Below the pieces are notes generated by a model that did no database searches, was not told the DNA's origin, and saw only the letters and a list, made by a program, of their open reading frames with translations. A program made the translations under genes and the position numbers. This document shows positions 11,978 through 25,886 of a DNA stretch of 64,000 nt, in pieces (positions within the stretch are counted from its first letter, which is position 1; each line of letters starts with the position of its first letter). Source of the DNA: Bryopsis sp. KO-2023 (taxonomy: Eukaryota; Chlorophyta; Ulvophyceae; Bryopsidales; Bryopsidaceae). Location: contig BSYQ01000011.1 of assembly GCA_030272585.1 (NCBI GenBank), positions 62,001-126,000 on the forward strand. The letters are read 5' to 3'.

Positions 11978-14828
11978 ATGTCGGCTCTGCCCTCCCCCTT
12001 CAAAAAAGAAAAAGACCGTGACCCTACCCCAAAATTCAGAAATCGACTTTTTGAAGCCCAAGTTTAAGGCATCTCGGGGCACTTTTGGACGATGGGTTCG
12101 TTCTCGGGTTCCTTGGCTACCACAGTCTGGTGCATACTTTTAGTTGAGGGTTTGGCCTGGAGCTCTTTTTTTCTTTTCTTTTGGGGGTGAAGCTGGAAAA
12201 TAATAAGAAAGGGCGGCCAACTGATTATTGCTTGTTGAGCATTTGAATTTGTTGGATGCTCTCAAAGCATAGATACTACCAAGTACTGGAAACTGCCGTA
12301 GGATAATCTTAGATCTGTGATGTTCAACATTTCTTGTTTACTAGTTAATCCGGACCTGGTAAGAGAGATGGAACAGTATTACTCTTATTTGCTTTGAAGA
12401 AGGTGCACGGTGATATTAAGAATACTGAACAATTACTACCAGACTTTCTGTGCTGTAAAGCACACTGCTTTTTTTCTCTACCACTTTTTTTTGTCTTTTT
12501 CAGTGCTCTTACTGCATACAATGACACTTGCAAGTGGTTCTTCTTGGACATTGGCAGTTCATTCTTCACTGCAACCCCATTTTACATAAATAGTACACCT
12601 CCGCAACGTCTTTTTCTTTTGATTGTCCAATTTTGATTTTTTATTCGGATACTATTTCACATCCTGGCATGACTTTTTTCCAAATGTAAACAAAGAAACA
12701 CACATGCACTCACTTATCTATATATCTATGGAGTCATGCATCTATGAAGTTAATTTCACTTGTTTGTTTTCATCCAATGGACTTGGTGCTGTCTTTCTAG
12801 CGTGCAGTCAATCTTTGGAGGTCCTCGATCAACTCGTGCTCTCTGCAGCAAATCAGACTTCCCGGCAGCTGCAACCCAATCCAAATCTTTGTTTGGTGGA
12901 CCTCGATCGACACGGAGTCAATGCGCCAGAACAGCCTATGACCCCGCTTCCCAACCTCGCCGACCACCGCCTCAACAAAATGGACAACAACAAAACATCA
13001 GACCGAGCCGATCCGGTCCAGGGCCATCATCGGGTCCACCTCCAGCCCAAAGGCCCCTACAAAAACAAGCACAGAAGAGGGATTTCAGCGGAATGTTTGA
13101 TTCGGATTCGGATGGTGAAAGGCAAATGAGGGCACGGACTCCAATGAGGCAACAATCTGGGGGGGTGGCTGGACAGCAAGTACCCAATGGGAAAAGGATC
13201 AAGATGCAATCTGGGCAGCCGGCTCGACAGATGTCACGAGTGGCAACGACCTCGGATGCTACTCTCAGAACAGCAGCCAGGGCAAATCCTAATGGTGCAC
13301 GAGGCTGGAAGAGCACCCAGATGGGAGGAAGAGGGCAAGGTGTTCGCTCATGTCAGACACCAGGTCAACCACCTGCAGGCAATCCCAGATCTGTCCCCCC
13401 TGGTCAAAGTAGACAGGTTCGTGGCACTGCCAGAGTCCAACAAAGGGCAGGCCAGCCTGGCCAACCGGGTGCTCGCCCCACCACTGGTCCACAAAGAGTA
13501 CCAGGGCGACAGCTGCCTGCTGGAGTGGATCCCAAACGAGCAGCAATGATGGGCTCAAGGCCTGGACAGCCATTAATGAAGCGTCAGGTTCCTGGTCAAC
13601 AACAAGACGGTCGAGTTTTGCAAGGTGGTGCGGGAGGTTCTCGCTCCATGGTAGGTGCACGTCCAGGTCAACAAAATGGGAATATCCGATCCCAATCTAA
13701 TGGAAATGTCAGTCAGGGAGGCCGGTCAGGGGTGGGCAATCGAGGGGTTGGTCGTGGGCTGCCTGTGCGAGGGGGAGGAGTTGGGAGGGGTCCTGGTAGG
13801 GGGGGTGGAGTTGGTATGGGTATTGGAAATCAGCAGCAGCTACAACGTGGTGTTGGAAGGGGTGGGAGGGGTGCTGGGCCTCAGGGTAGAGGTGGGATGG
13901 TTGATGGCCGACGGCCGCCACCACAACAGCAAATGCAGCAACAAAGATCAAGAGGGAGTGGTGTCCAAGGCCTGTTCAGTCAAGCTAACTCGAGAAAGGT
14001 GAGGTTTCTCTTGACGCTTAGGGCGGTGTGGGACTTCCTTCATGGATGCATATTTTGCCAATTTGCCTCCTATAACAAGATCTGTTTTCGACGACTATTG
14101 ATCGACTGCTTTTGGTTTTTGATGATGTACATCCTGTAGTCCTCAATTGAAGTTTGCATTGGTGATGTGGTGGTCCCTATTTTTTAGGCAATGAATGGAG
14201 CTGCGAGTGGAAGGGGTGGTCGAGGCAGGGGCCAACCGCTCCAGCGTGGAATAAAGAGGAGAATGGACAGCATTCCAGGTGACTTGGAGGGATTCATTGA
14301 GGATGGGGATGACAGTAATGACTGGAAAAGCGAGCTACAGAAAATAACACGATATGATGGGACCCGATTTCATCACATTGATGATGCTGACGACCCAGGG
14401 ATGGAAGTGGGCTGGAGAACTTGTCTAGCAGAGGAGCGCCTGAGTGCTAGAAAAGGTGGGATTGAGAGGAAGAAATATCACTATTCATTTGGTGTTGCAT
14501 GCTCCCACTCCCCCGTTGAATGTATCTAGATAGGATTGGACTTCCAGAAATAAAGGAAATTATGCTGATTCGAGTAGCTCCATTTTGGTTGGTCGAAATG
14601 GAGAAAGCATTCACGAAACGGAAAAAGAGTAGGGCATTGTCACATTGGGAAATGTGACAAACGTGTATACAAAGAATTTGTATGTGAATTTATGGAGTGA
14701 ATTGACTTTATTATTTGGGGGGGTGGATACGATCAGGTCGGGAGGAAGATGCCCGAGAGGAAATGCTGGAGCTCATGCGAAAGCAAAAACAGGGGGGTAC
14801 ATCATCAGAGGATGACGACCGGGATTAG
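11978..14828 (+). CDS. SPT2-type chromatin protein (histone chaperone)
   Basis: Four exons with closed phase (11978-12061, 12808-13998, 14188-14455, 14737-14828) give about 544 residues. The C-terminus is the recognisable SPT2 domain. It has an acidic segment (FIEDGDDSNDW), then EERLSARKG, a helix REEDAREEMLELMRKQ and a short acidic end. In known SPT2 proteins this region binds the H3-H4 tetramer and helps recycle histones during transcription. The middle is very low in complexity, with Gln/Pro/Arg-rich stretches and many RGG/GRG repeats, consistent with nucleic-acid binding. The motif FGGPRSTR occurs twice near the start of exon 2. The first exon (MSALPSPFKKEKDRD) is inferred from phase and a GTTTAAG donor. 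An alternative is a start inside the open frame upstream of 12808. The family call rests on the C-terminal 60 residues. Confidence 0.75.
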
Positions 14829-16028
14829 AATTTGATAGTTAATTGTAACGCATACACATATAGAAAAGATTTCGGCCGTGTCTTCTTTTAGTTTTGAAGA
14901 GTCTGAGAGTTGTCAAGATTGCCCCGAGCACTCCACTGGATTCAAATATTCAATTTAACATATCCTGTGAGTGAGTGATTCATGATTTGTTGGGGGATGA
15001 GTGCAAGAGGAAAAGTATATCTACATATTGCTGTATTCTGGGAGGGTTGCATGGGCCTGGTAATTGAGGGTCGGTCTGTGCTTGACAAACTGTGTAAAGA
15101 GAACTGTGACGGAAAGGAAACTTGATTATGCAGCCCTTCCCAGATCATTCAAATGAAAGTCAGAACCCCTTTCGTTTATGTATGGTTTGATAAATGATTA
15201 CACAAATTTCGACCACATTTGGGGTGAGACTTTCTGCTGGAATCAATCTCCCATCATTTTTTGTTCAACAGCAAACGTGTCTGAATTTGAATTTTTAACC
15301 GAGTCCATGACCGATAATATATATAAATATGGGAAGCCCCAGAATCTGTTGGTGAATAGTGGTGAACACTCACTCTCTGACACGTGATGAAACCTATGGA
15401 AGTTGATGGGATGGATGCAGCCACAGTAAAAATCATTCCATAAAAATCCAGCCTCCAATTCTCAAAATATTCAGAATGATGGTAGAACGCCACAGCACAG
15501 CAGTCTGAATACAGTCCGTTCATTCCACAAGATTTAATTGGATGGTTCTGTAGACAACATTACGTTCGAATATCCTTTTCAGCCACGAGTTGATCAGGTG
15601 GATATCTTTCTTTTTCTTGTGGGCTCTTGTTTTCGGGATGCAGGGTCATACACTTGTTTCGAGGGGGAGGTTACCTTGATTTGGTTATTGGAGTCCAACA
15701 ACCACCAGAGTCCAATAATTGGACTCTGGTGGATTGAATGCATGTTTTTTTAGTGACAAAATGGTTTGAAGGAAACATTCGGAATTTACCTTGTTTTCTG
15801 GTGTGCTTCGTGCCTAATCAGAATAACTTTTGTTTCTATCGTTCGAACAAAACTCAGGCCTGAGGAAATCAAGAAAATTACGGGCCACCGCACAACCTGT
15901 ATTTTTGCGAAGAATCGATTTTCTGGGGAGGTATCGAACGCTTATGGTTTATTGTTGTCTCGACCCCACGGACTACGTGGCGTGAAAGGAACAACAGTTC
16001 CGTGTTCTTCGAGTCGAAAGGCTCAAGA
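14829..16028. other. Spacer with a perfect hairpin
   Basis: This 1.2 kb spacer lies between SPT2 and the carrier. Its 5' part probably holds the SPT2 3' UTR. It contains a 14-bp-arm hairpin at 15702-15732 and a second short palindrome just before it. No coding signal was found. Confidence 0.4.
15702..15732. repeat. Perfect inverted repeat, 14-bp arms, 3-nt loop
   Basis: The left arm CCACCAGAGTCCAA (15702-15715) is followed by TAA and its exact reverse complement (15719-15732). It lies about 300 bp upstream of the carrier start codon. It could be an operator, a transcribed hairpin or the remnant of a small mobile element; nothing in the sequence decides. Confidence 0.8.
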
Positions 16029-18287
16029 ATGGGGTCTCCACAGGTGAGCTTATTTGTTCTAATTATTCAAGTCTCAACAGTTTCGTCCGGAAAAATGTGA
16101 AGTCTTGCGAACAGTAGAACATTTTTTGGGGCAGAAGTTTCGGGTGGGGGTTGCGTGAAGGCTTGGGGGAAGGACGAGGCAATGGAGCCTCTTGTTTTTT
16201 ATTTTTCTTGAGAAATTGTTTCTTCCTTTTAGCGAGGGCAGTCGCTGCTGTATAAGGAACTCGCAATCAGTGCGGTGAGCAGCGCGGTGGGAACTATGTT
16301 GACCAATCCCTTGGGTGAGGAGTGTTTTTGGAGCATGTTCTTTCACCAGGGAAAGATATTCTCACCTGTGGAGCTCTTCTTTTGTTTGTTGCGTCCCCAT
16401 CCACACTCTTCACCCAACCAATGGCTTATTTTGAATTCCAATTCAACAATGTGATGAAAATTGGTTTTTCAAGATTTGCTTACTTTTTTAGTTTTGTGGT
16501 GAATAACACGATAATTGGCCCATTATTCCAAAATTTCATAATTTTGATATGCCAGAAATGAGGAATAATGTTGCTAGATTCTTGGAAAGATGAAGGACAT
16601 CTTTGGTTCTGTGGCTACAGATGTGATCAAAGTTCGGCAACAAATGCGGGGCTTGATTCTGAAAACAGGAGATCCCGCACCGGGAGTGGTAAGTGCCATC
16701 CATCTGCTAGTGCTAGCGCTGGTATATAACACCTTGAAGAAGTTCTTCTTTTAGTTCCGCCATTGCATAAAAGCAAGAATCATAACTCCTAAAGGATTTT
16801 GTAACAAATAAGCACAAGTCCCTAGCTCACCCCGTGCAATACACCTGCTTAGTCATATCCCCAATTATTGAGGAATTCTTTTTCGAAGTGATAACAGTGT
16901 TGGGAAGTCAATCTTTAGCCATGGTTGAGGGGGAGTTTATTTCAGTTCAGGACAGCCATTGAAATCGTTCAAAAAGAGGGAGTTGTGGTGTTAGCAAGTG
17001 GGGTTGGCGCGAGTGCAGTACGGGGTGTCTTTCATGGAGGTAAACAAAATTCAAAGTCAGATAACTACCCTGTGAACTGATATATAAGGAAGAAACTACA
17101 GTGAGCGTTAACAGAGAGGATAGATTTTGGGGATGTAGAAATTGTTAATCTCAGATTGTACAACTCATTCGTTTTGCAAATGAGGTTTTTGATTGCCTGG
17201 AGATGTGATTCATTTGAAAGGCAAGGAAATTTAGGACTGTACCAAAGCGCCATTGAATTTTCCCTGACACCTTTGCAGATTTTTCTGCAGCAATGCATCC
17301 ATGTCATTCCCCAGTTTAGTATTTGAAAAACTGATACATCGTGATATCTCCGTTGATATCGCTGGCCAGGTCTGCGACTTGGATTGTACACTCCAATAAA
17401 AAGAGCTATGGGTGCAGAAGGAAAAGATATTTCCTTGTCGAAAAAAATCATGGCTGGAGGGAGCGCTGGTGCGATTGCAGCTGCCTGTGCCAATCCAATG
17501 GATTTAATCAAGGTGGGGACCTTTTCTAATCACACACACCAGTGTATGTTGGAGTATTTGTTTGTTTCTTAAGTGTACACGTGGAAGTTGGCTGTAGTTT
17601 TCTGTTGCTTGGAATTTCTATCACAAAACTGGCAACTCCTCCCTTCAAATGAGAGGATTGCCCCACTAAGTCGAAAGAAACCCCGAAAAACCTCCACAGT
17701 GCTGGGTTCTGCACTTTTTTCATTGCCCGCCAAAACAAAATGTGTGCTGGGCGAAATGTGAAGTCTGGCACAATCTTTGTTCTCCTAACAGAGCTAGATT
17801 CGTAACCTCAGTGGGTTGGTTTCCCACCAAACAGACTCGCTTACAGTCCAAACAAGGCAAAGGCAAGTCCATCTCAACGGTCATGCGAGAAGTGACTCAC
17901 CAGGAAGGCTTCGCTGGTTTCTGGCGAGGCTTGGGGCCCTCCATTTCTCGATCATCAGTCCTCACAGCTTCCCAGTGCGCAACCTATGATGAAGTGAAAC
18001 ACAGGCTGATGAGGGTTGCAAATTTCAAGGACAGTTTTGCAACGCATCTGGCATCCAGCATGATAACAGGCCTGGTCTCCACGACTGCAACCACGCCGAT
18101 CGACGTTATCAAGACCCAGATGATGGTTCGTGGAGGCAGTTTCCAAATGGAGTATCTGTACAAAGAAGGGGTCTCAGGGTTGTTCAAAGGCTGGGGTGCG
18201 AGCTACATCAGGATAGGGCCCCACACGATGATTGTGTTCTTGACACTGGAGCTTCTCAGGAGTTACTGTGGACTGGAGAGTCTGTAG
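16029..18287 (+). CDS. Mitochondrial carrier family protein (SLC25)
   Basis: Six exons with closed phase (16029-16043, 16233-16314, 16621-16688, 16946-17039, 17370-17512, 17835-18287) encode 284 residues, a normal length for the family. The three repeat signatures are present: NPLDVIKVRQQM, NPMDLIKTRLQ and TPIDVIKTQMM. Each is followed by the expected second helix, for example GFAGFWRGLGPSISRS and GLFKGWGASYIRIGP. These proteins are six-helix antiporters of the mitochondrial inner membrane. The pattern is nearest the dicarboxylate/uncoupling-protein branch, but the substrate cannot be fixed by eye. The first exon would contribute only five codons (MGSPQ). It is plausible by phase and splice sites but is the weakest part. 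No cleavable presequence is needed for this family. Confidence 0.9.
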
Positions 18288-20045
18288 TTAGTGGGCAGGG
18301 GCGGGGAGGGAGATTTTACCCACAAAGGGAGAAATAGGTTACAAAGAGTGTGCTGGGTGTGTGAGACGCGATATCTAGAAGTTTGTTATTGCCTGTGATG
18401 TTATCGACTGGAACATTCACATTCTTGGATTTTCTTCATCTATCGCTGATGCTGAAAATTATGCAATTATGGATAGATATGCTTGGCAAAGGTACAAATG
18501 ACCTACTCATTTCGACCGTACAATCAAATTTTGGACAAGAACCTTGAACCTTCAATGTTTTTCAGGCTCTTTCGTCTTGAAGCAGCAGGAGTGGTTCACA
18601 ATACAAATCAGCTTTTAGAAAAACAGAAAAAGAAACCCGAGGGAACTGATAGCTGTGATCATCATCACCAGGTGCAATAACAGGTCAGGCAAAAGTAATT
18701 AAAAATACATAGCACATCACAAACAAAAGCAGCCTTCGCCTTTCGAAGCCGCCCTTGTTGTTACGCTGTCCTACAAAACCACGACTGCCGGTTTTCCTTT
18801 CAGAAGAAAAAGAGAACAAAAAGAAAATGGCTTGGATATCCCTGGACCCATCTCTTTTCTATTCTTTGATATGAAATCAACACCCCCCCCCCCCCGCCCC
18901 CTCCAAGAGAAAAGAAAAAGAAAACACCCCGAAAAGAGAACCCGACTCTCCCTACCCCCGTGGAAAAGAAAAACAGGGCGGAAAGCTACCACCAGAAATC
19001 GATCAATAGGATTTCCAACATCGTGGAGTAGTGCATTGCAAAATTTATAGATAAAAAGCAGCAGGACACAAACTGTATCAGTTCCATCTAAAAAAAACAA
19101 AGCAACCGAATCTCAACCGCCCAGATTCACTGACGCACCCTTACACCTACTCTTTTTCTTCTGTTTTCTACTTTTTTTCCTTCTTTTTTCTTTTTTGCTT
19201 GTACAGCCCACCACCAGCCCATGTTTGAAGTTGATTTCAACAGGCTCTCTCGGAATTATGCTTTCATTGTACACTACAGCCCACCCAAAAAGATGAAAGC
19301 TTTCGTGCCCAACGAGACAACGTATGCTATACCAACCTTGGATATGAATTCTCACATCAAACACAACCAAGCAAACGGCAGTCATCCATTTCAGAGTGTG
19401 TGTACACACCATAAATATATCGGTGAGGGGAAAATATACCATTTTTTCAACCAGACTCTTGCCTAACCCCTTCTCCCAAGGAAAGAGTAACTGGATTTGG
19501 GCACTACGTAGCAGACAGCTTTCCTTTCCAATTATCCCATTACCTACAAGTCTCTCCAAGCAAAAATCATTATTACTTCTACACCTTGCGAGGAAAGAGA
19601 AATAAATCTATCGACTCTTTTCACTCCCTGTTTCTTTCTGGCAATGGTATTTCCTTCGCACCCCCACCCACCCACCCACCCCTCTCTCCTCCCAAAAATT
19701 TAAAAAAGCGAAAAAGATATACACGCACTACGAATTGCATAGAAAGCAATGAGATCGAAATTCACTAGACTGGAAAAATTGATGCTTACGGGAATTTCGA
19801 TGATATTGCAGCACTGCTCTCGTACAAACGAAGCAAATTCTCTTCATTTTGAAGTTTTTTTTCCTCTCCCTCATTTCGTTTTTTCCCCACCCCTCCCTTT
19901 CCAATGTATGTCATCCCCCCCCCCCTTTTCTCAATCTTTGGGTGCAGTGAATCCACTACTGCTGCCGATTCCCTCTCAAAAATGGAGGAAAACCATCCCC
20001 CCAGAACCCCTTTCCCAAAGCAAAATTAGAAAAAATCAAAATTAT
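18288..20045. other. Tail-to-tail spacer with C-runs and simple repeats
   Basis: This is the spacer between the 3' ends of the carrier and the MAP kinase. It holds C-runs at about 18883-18895 and 19915-19925, a CCCA tandem tract near 19660-19682 and long pyrimidine and A-rich tracts. Open frames here are Lys/Pro-rich low-complexity and are not called. Confidence 0.4.
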
Positions 20046-22509
<2,464 letters not shown>

Positions 22510-23288
22510 CGTTCTCACCCCCGTAAGAAGAAAAAAGATTCGAAAGCCGGAGAGCGAAAGAATGAAAACCAGCTGCCGAGTCGATGGAGTGCGCGCTAAC
22601 GCGGTTTTGTTTTCCTTGTTCCTAAGGACGTCGCTCGTACCGCAACGAGATGACGCGACTTGAGCACGAAGGCCACACGACGATATAAAAATACTATCGG
22701 AGCTGCCCAAATGCTTCGCTCCCCTGTCGCTCGAGCTCTTTTCCCTTTTGCTCTCTTGGTTTGGTCGAGAGAAACGGAGCAACCCACCACGCTTGGTCAG
22801 CCACCCTTGCTTCCAAAAGGTCACGTTTCACGGGAACAAAGCGCCCTCTTTCGCGAGTGGAACGAGAACTTCTGTTGGCGGACGCTGGCGAGAACTCTCT
22901 CTAGACTCGAAATTTCGTCGAACGCTGGCTTCGAGCGATTTGGAGCAATTTGGGGCTGGGGGGGTTGCTTTCAAGGAGACGACTGCTTCCCTGCGCTGTC
23001 CAAGCAATGTACGTAATAGGGTCTGACGCGCGCGCCTCCCGCTTGCGCTCTGATTGGAAGCTTGTTCATTGGTTTGGAGTGTAATTTGCATTCTCACAGG
23101 ATTTGAGGGAAGGTGTGAAACACAGCAAAAGATGGTATGACGTCTCGTTCGTTTCGCAAACGAAGAAGCGCATCCTACCTCGAACGTAAGGTTTCAGCTG
23201 AGCTCAGCTGTGGGTTGTTCTCTTTCTCGTTTGGGCTCAGCAGTTTCGGGTGTCGGCGCACGTATCGAGGTCACTGCATCGCCATGGG
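22510..23288. promoter_or_regulatory. Divergent promoter region, MAPK and methyltransferase
   Basis: A 780-bp head-to-head spacer, richer in G+C and CpG than the intergenic regions around it. It must carry both promoters. No individual element is identified. Confidence 0.45.
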
Positions 23289-25321
23289 ATGTTTCAACGA
23301 GCCCCCAGCAGGTTCCGCCGCCAACTGAACAAAAGTAGCTGCCCATCGCTGGCTAGGCGGCGGAAACGAGCGACTCCTTTCAAGGAAAATCATTTAGTGT
23401 GCTTGGGTGTTGGGAGTAGAGGACGACGTGACGCTGACGTCACAGCAGTTCAATGGGTAGAGCCTGGGCTGGTGGGTCTGTATCGAGAAAAGTCTGAGTT
23501 CAATGGAGAGGTCAAGGTGGTGGAGGTGAGCAGCTGTGGTGTAACCCACAAAAAACATGTTTTGCATGGGGTGTTGATCGTCAACTACAATTTCCTTTCT
23601 CTCGCTTAGAATATTTCCGACCCAGACGGGAAACTACCGGAGTGCTTTCGAGACGCAAGGATTCTCCTCTTAGGCCCACAAAAGAGTGGTGAGAGAGCGC
23701 GAGTGTTGTTCAGGGGAAATATTCCTACCGTTACGAGGCGTTACATATTTGAAACGGAAAGTCGTCAGTTTTGTGTATCAGGAGTTATGACTAGTTGGGA
23801 AAGCCTTGTTTATTATTTTTATAGAACCAGGGGTAGATCTCACTTGGGTTCCCTGATTCTTACGCAGTTGGTACCCACAGCGTTTACAAAGAGAGCAACG
23901 TCTTCACTGGGAGCTACTGGTAAGCTCTTACAGGTGTCTTTCCTTCCCTCCCTCTCGAAATTCTCATCCCTTGGTGGCTCTTGGTCGGCCTACCCTTTTT
24001 CCATCTAATTGATTTTGTCGAGAATGCACTTGAAAATATTATGAGGTGAACTATTGACGTCGTTGATATTGGTGCACTCAATGTTGTCTGCTGTGCCAAG
24101 GCTGCACTGTGTGGATGAATCTGTGTATTTATGTGTTTTTATAGGGATGCACTTGCAGTTTTACCAGGACTCTGCCCTGAAGGCCCTATCGGCATATATG
24201 GTCTGGTACGTAAGGATTACTTTTTCTTTGGAGGGTCGATTGTACAAGACCAAATTAATTTTGACTTTACTTCCTGTTGATCTCCTTTTACAAACGTGCA
24301 TTTCTTTGGATGGCAGGGATCAGGGACTGTGGCCCGTATAGTGAATAAAGTGTACCCGGAACAAAAAATGCTGGGCTTTGAAATCGATCCACAGGTTTTG
24401 GATGCTTCTCGCCTGTTTATGGGGTTACAAGAGATTGAAGATTCTGGCATGCTGGTGAGGGGGGGGGGGGATGTCATGGTTCGGTGTACATATTCTAGCA
24501 CATGAAATGCATGTTTTTCCGTATCGGAATCACTGATAAGGAAGCCTTCTTTTCTGTAGCAGACAGGTGAATACCAGAATCTAACCTGTGGACTAAATGA
24601 CTGTTTTACACGCATCATGACTCTCTGTGTTTTATTTTTGTGGTGGTGTTTCTCTTTTTCGGTTTATTTTCAGGAATGCAGAGTGTGTGATTGCCTGAGG
24701 ATGTCTGAGGGTTCATACGAAAATGCTTTTGCAGGCATCGTTGTGGACCTCTATTTGGAAGACACTTTGATCGATGAGATAGACCTTGTAAGAGATCAAT
24801 TTCTGGAAATTTTTTTATCAAGTCAGAAATGAGATAGACTCTTTTGAGACCCAATTGAAGAGAATTAGATTGAATTCAGTAGAAAAGAAAACAGTTTTGT
24901 TTTTTCTCGCTATCATCCAGTCAATGTCTGGAATTGCTGCCGCTTAGACTTTTTTTGTTTTCATAGATTGAGACTTGGGAGCAAATGAAAAAACAGTTGG
25001 CCCCTGGAGGTAAAATCTTGGCGAATATTGGGCTAATGAAAACCTCAGTGATTTCATCAATCTTCGAGGTGTTTAAAGGTGAATATGGCACTTGTCGGAG
25101 GTTCAGAATCTGCAGCAAGAAACATTGTTTCTTGACCCTCATGCTGTAACAATTATGCTTTGTCAAATTCAGGTGAGGTTTTGTGGAATCGAGTGGATGC
25201 GAATGGCCTAACCCTAATGAGTGTGGACCCTCTGGATCCAAACTGGGAAAATGTGCCGAAGGAATTGCACGAATATACGAAAGGTTGGCGCGCATTTGAC
25301 CCGAGCTTGATATTTGGATGA
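23289..25321 (+). CDS. Spermidine-synthase-like SAM-dependent methyltransferase
   Basis: Eight exons with closed phase (23289-23525, 23610-23688, 23868-23919, 24145-24205, 24317-24454, 24674-24787, 24967-25078, 25173-25321) encode 313 residues. The middle has a class I SAM-binding fold. The Gly-rich motif I is IYGLGSGTVAR, then GFEIDP ends strand 2, and GIVVDLY and LAPGGKILANIGL are the later motifs. The preceding SVYKESNVFTGSYW segment resembles the N-terminal beta region of spermidine-synthase-fold proteins. The N-terminus MFQRAPSRFRRQLN is basic and Ser/Arg-rich, so an organelle transit peptide is possible. True polyamine synthases carry conserved Asp and Gln residues that I cannot confirm here. 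It is safer to call a spermidine-synthase-like methyltransferase of unknown substrate. The start is the first in-frame ATG. Confidence 0.75.
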
Positions 25322-25886
25322 TAGAGTTGGCCCTTGGTATCATAGAGAAGGGGGCTTCAATCTGCCGAGTAGCCGTGTTGCTTCAAAAAAGGGAAAATGC
25401 TATAGCGAAAAAAATGAAAATTCTGCAGAATATTTCAAATGAATTGTATGGGCATGTTGGTGTTGCAACAGTGTATTTGAAGCTGGGCAGTTTCATGGAT
25501 GGAGCAAGGAGACTGCAACAGACGTTTTGCTTGTCAAAGATTGTGACCCCTATTTTGATATTCAAAACGTTCAAATTTAGAACACGGCAAGGCTCAGAGT
25601 TCCAGTGGCCCCATCAATTTGAACTGGCATCAAGCATTGATGCCTTTTTACAACACACACAGCATTAGTATTCTGATGGGGAACGATGCATTAAAAAGGT
25701 TGCGGATTGCTTGCTAAACTCAGACCAATGTTTGTAGAAGCAGGCACCGGTGCAGAAATTAAATAAAGTAAAAAACATAACCCAAAAATGCTCATTGCTG
25801 ACTAGAACCATACAGCTTTCGGCATCCTGAAAAAAAAGCTGGGTATTCTCCCAACTGGCAAACTGCACCACGTATTCGTGAGGTCA
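25322..25886. other. Tail-to-tail spacer, 3' UTRs
   Basis: This region lies between the stops of the methyltransferase and the aminotransferase. A plus-strand frame (25318-25668) stays open for 116 codons but overlaps the methyltransferase stop and resembles no family. I treat it as 3' UTR. Confidence 0.35.

Noticed and set aside
25318-25668. Plus-strand frame after the methyltransferase
   Set aside because: Overlaps the previous stop codon and looks like nothing known; best read as 3' UTR.
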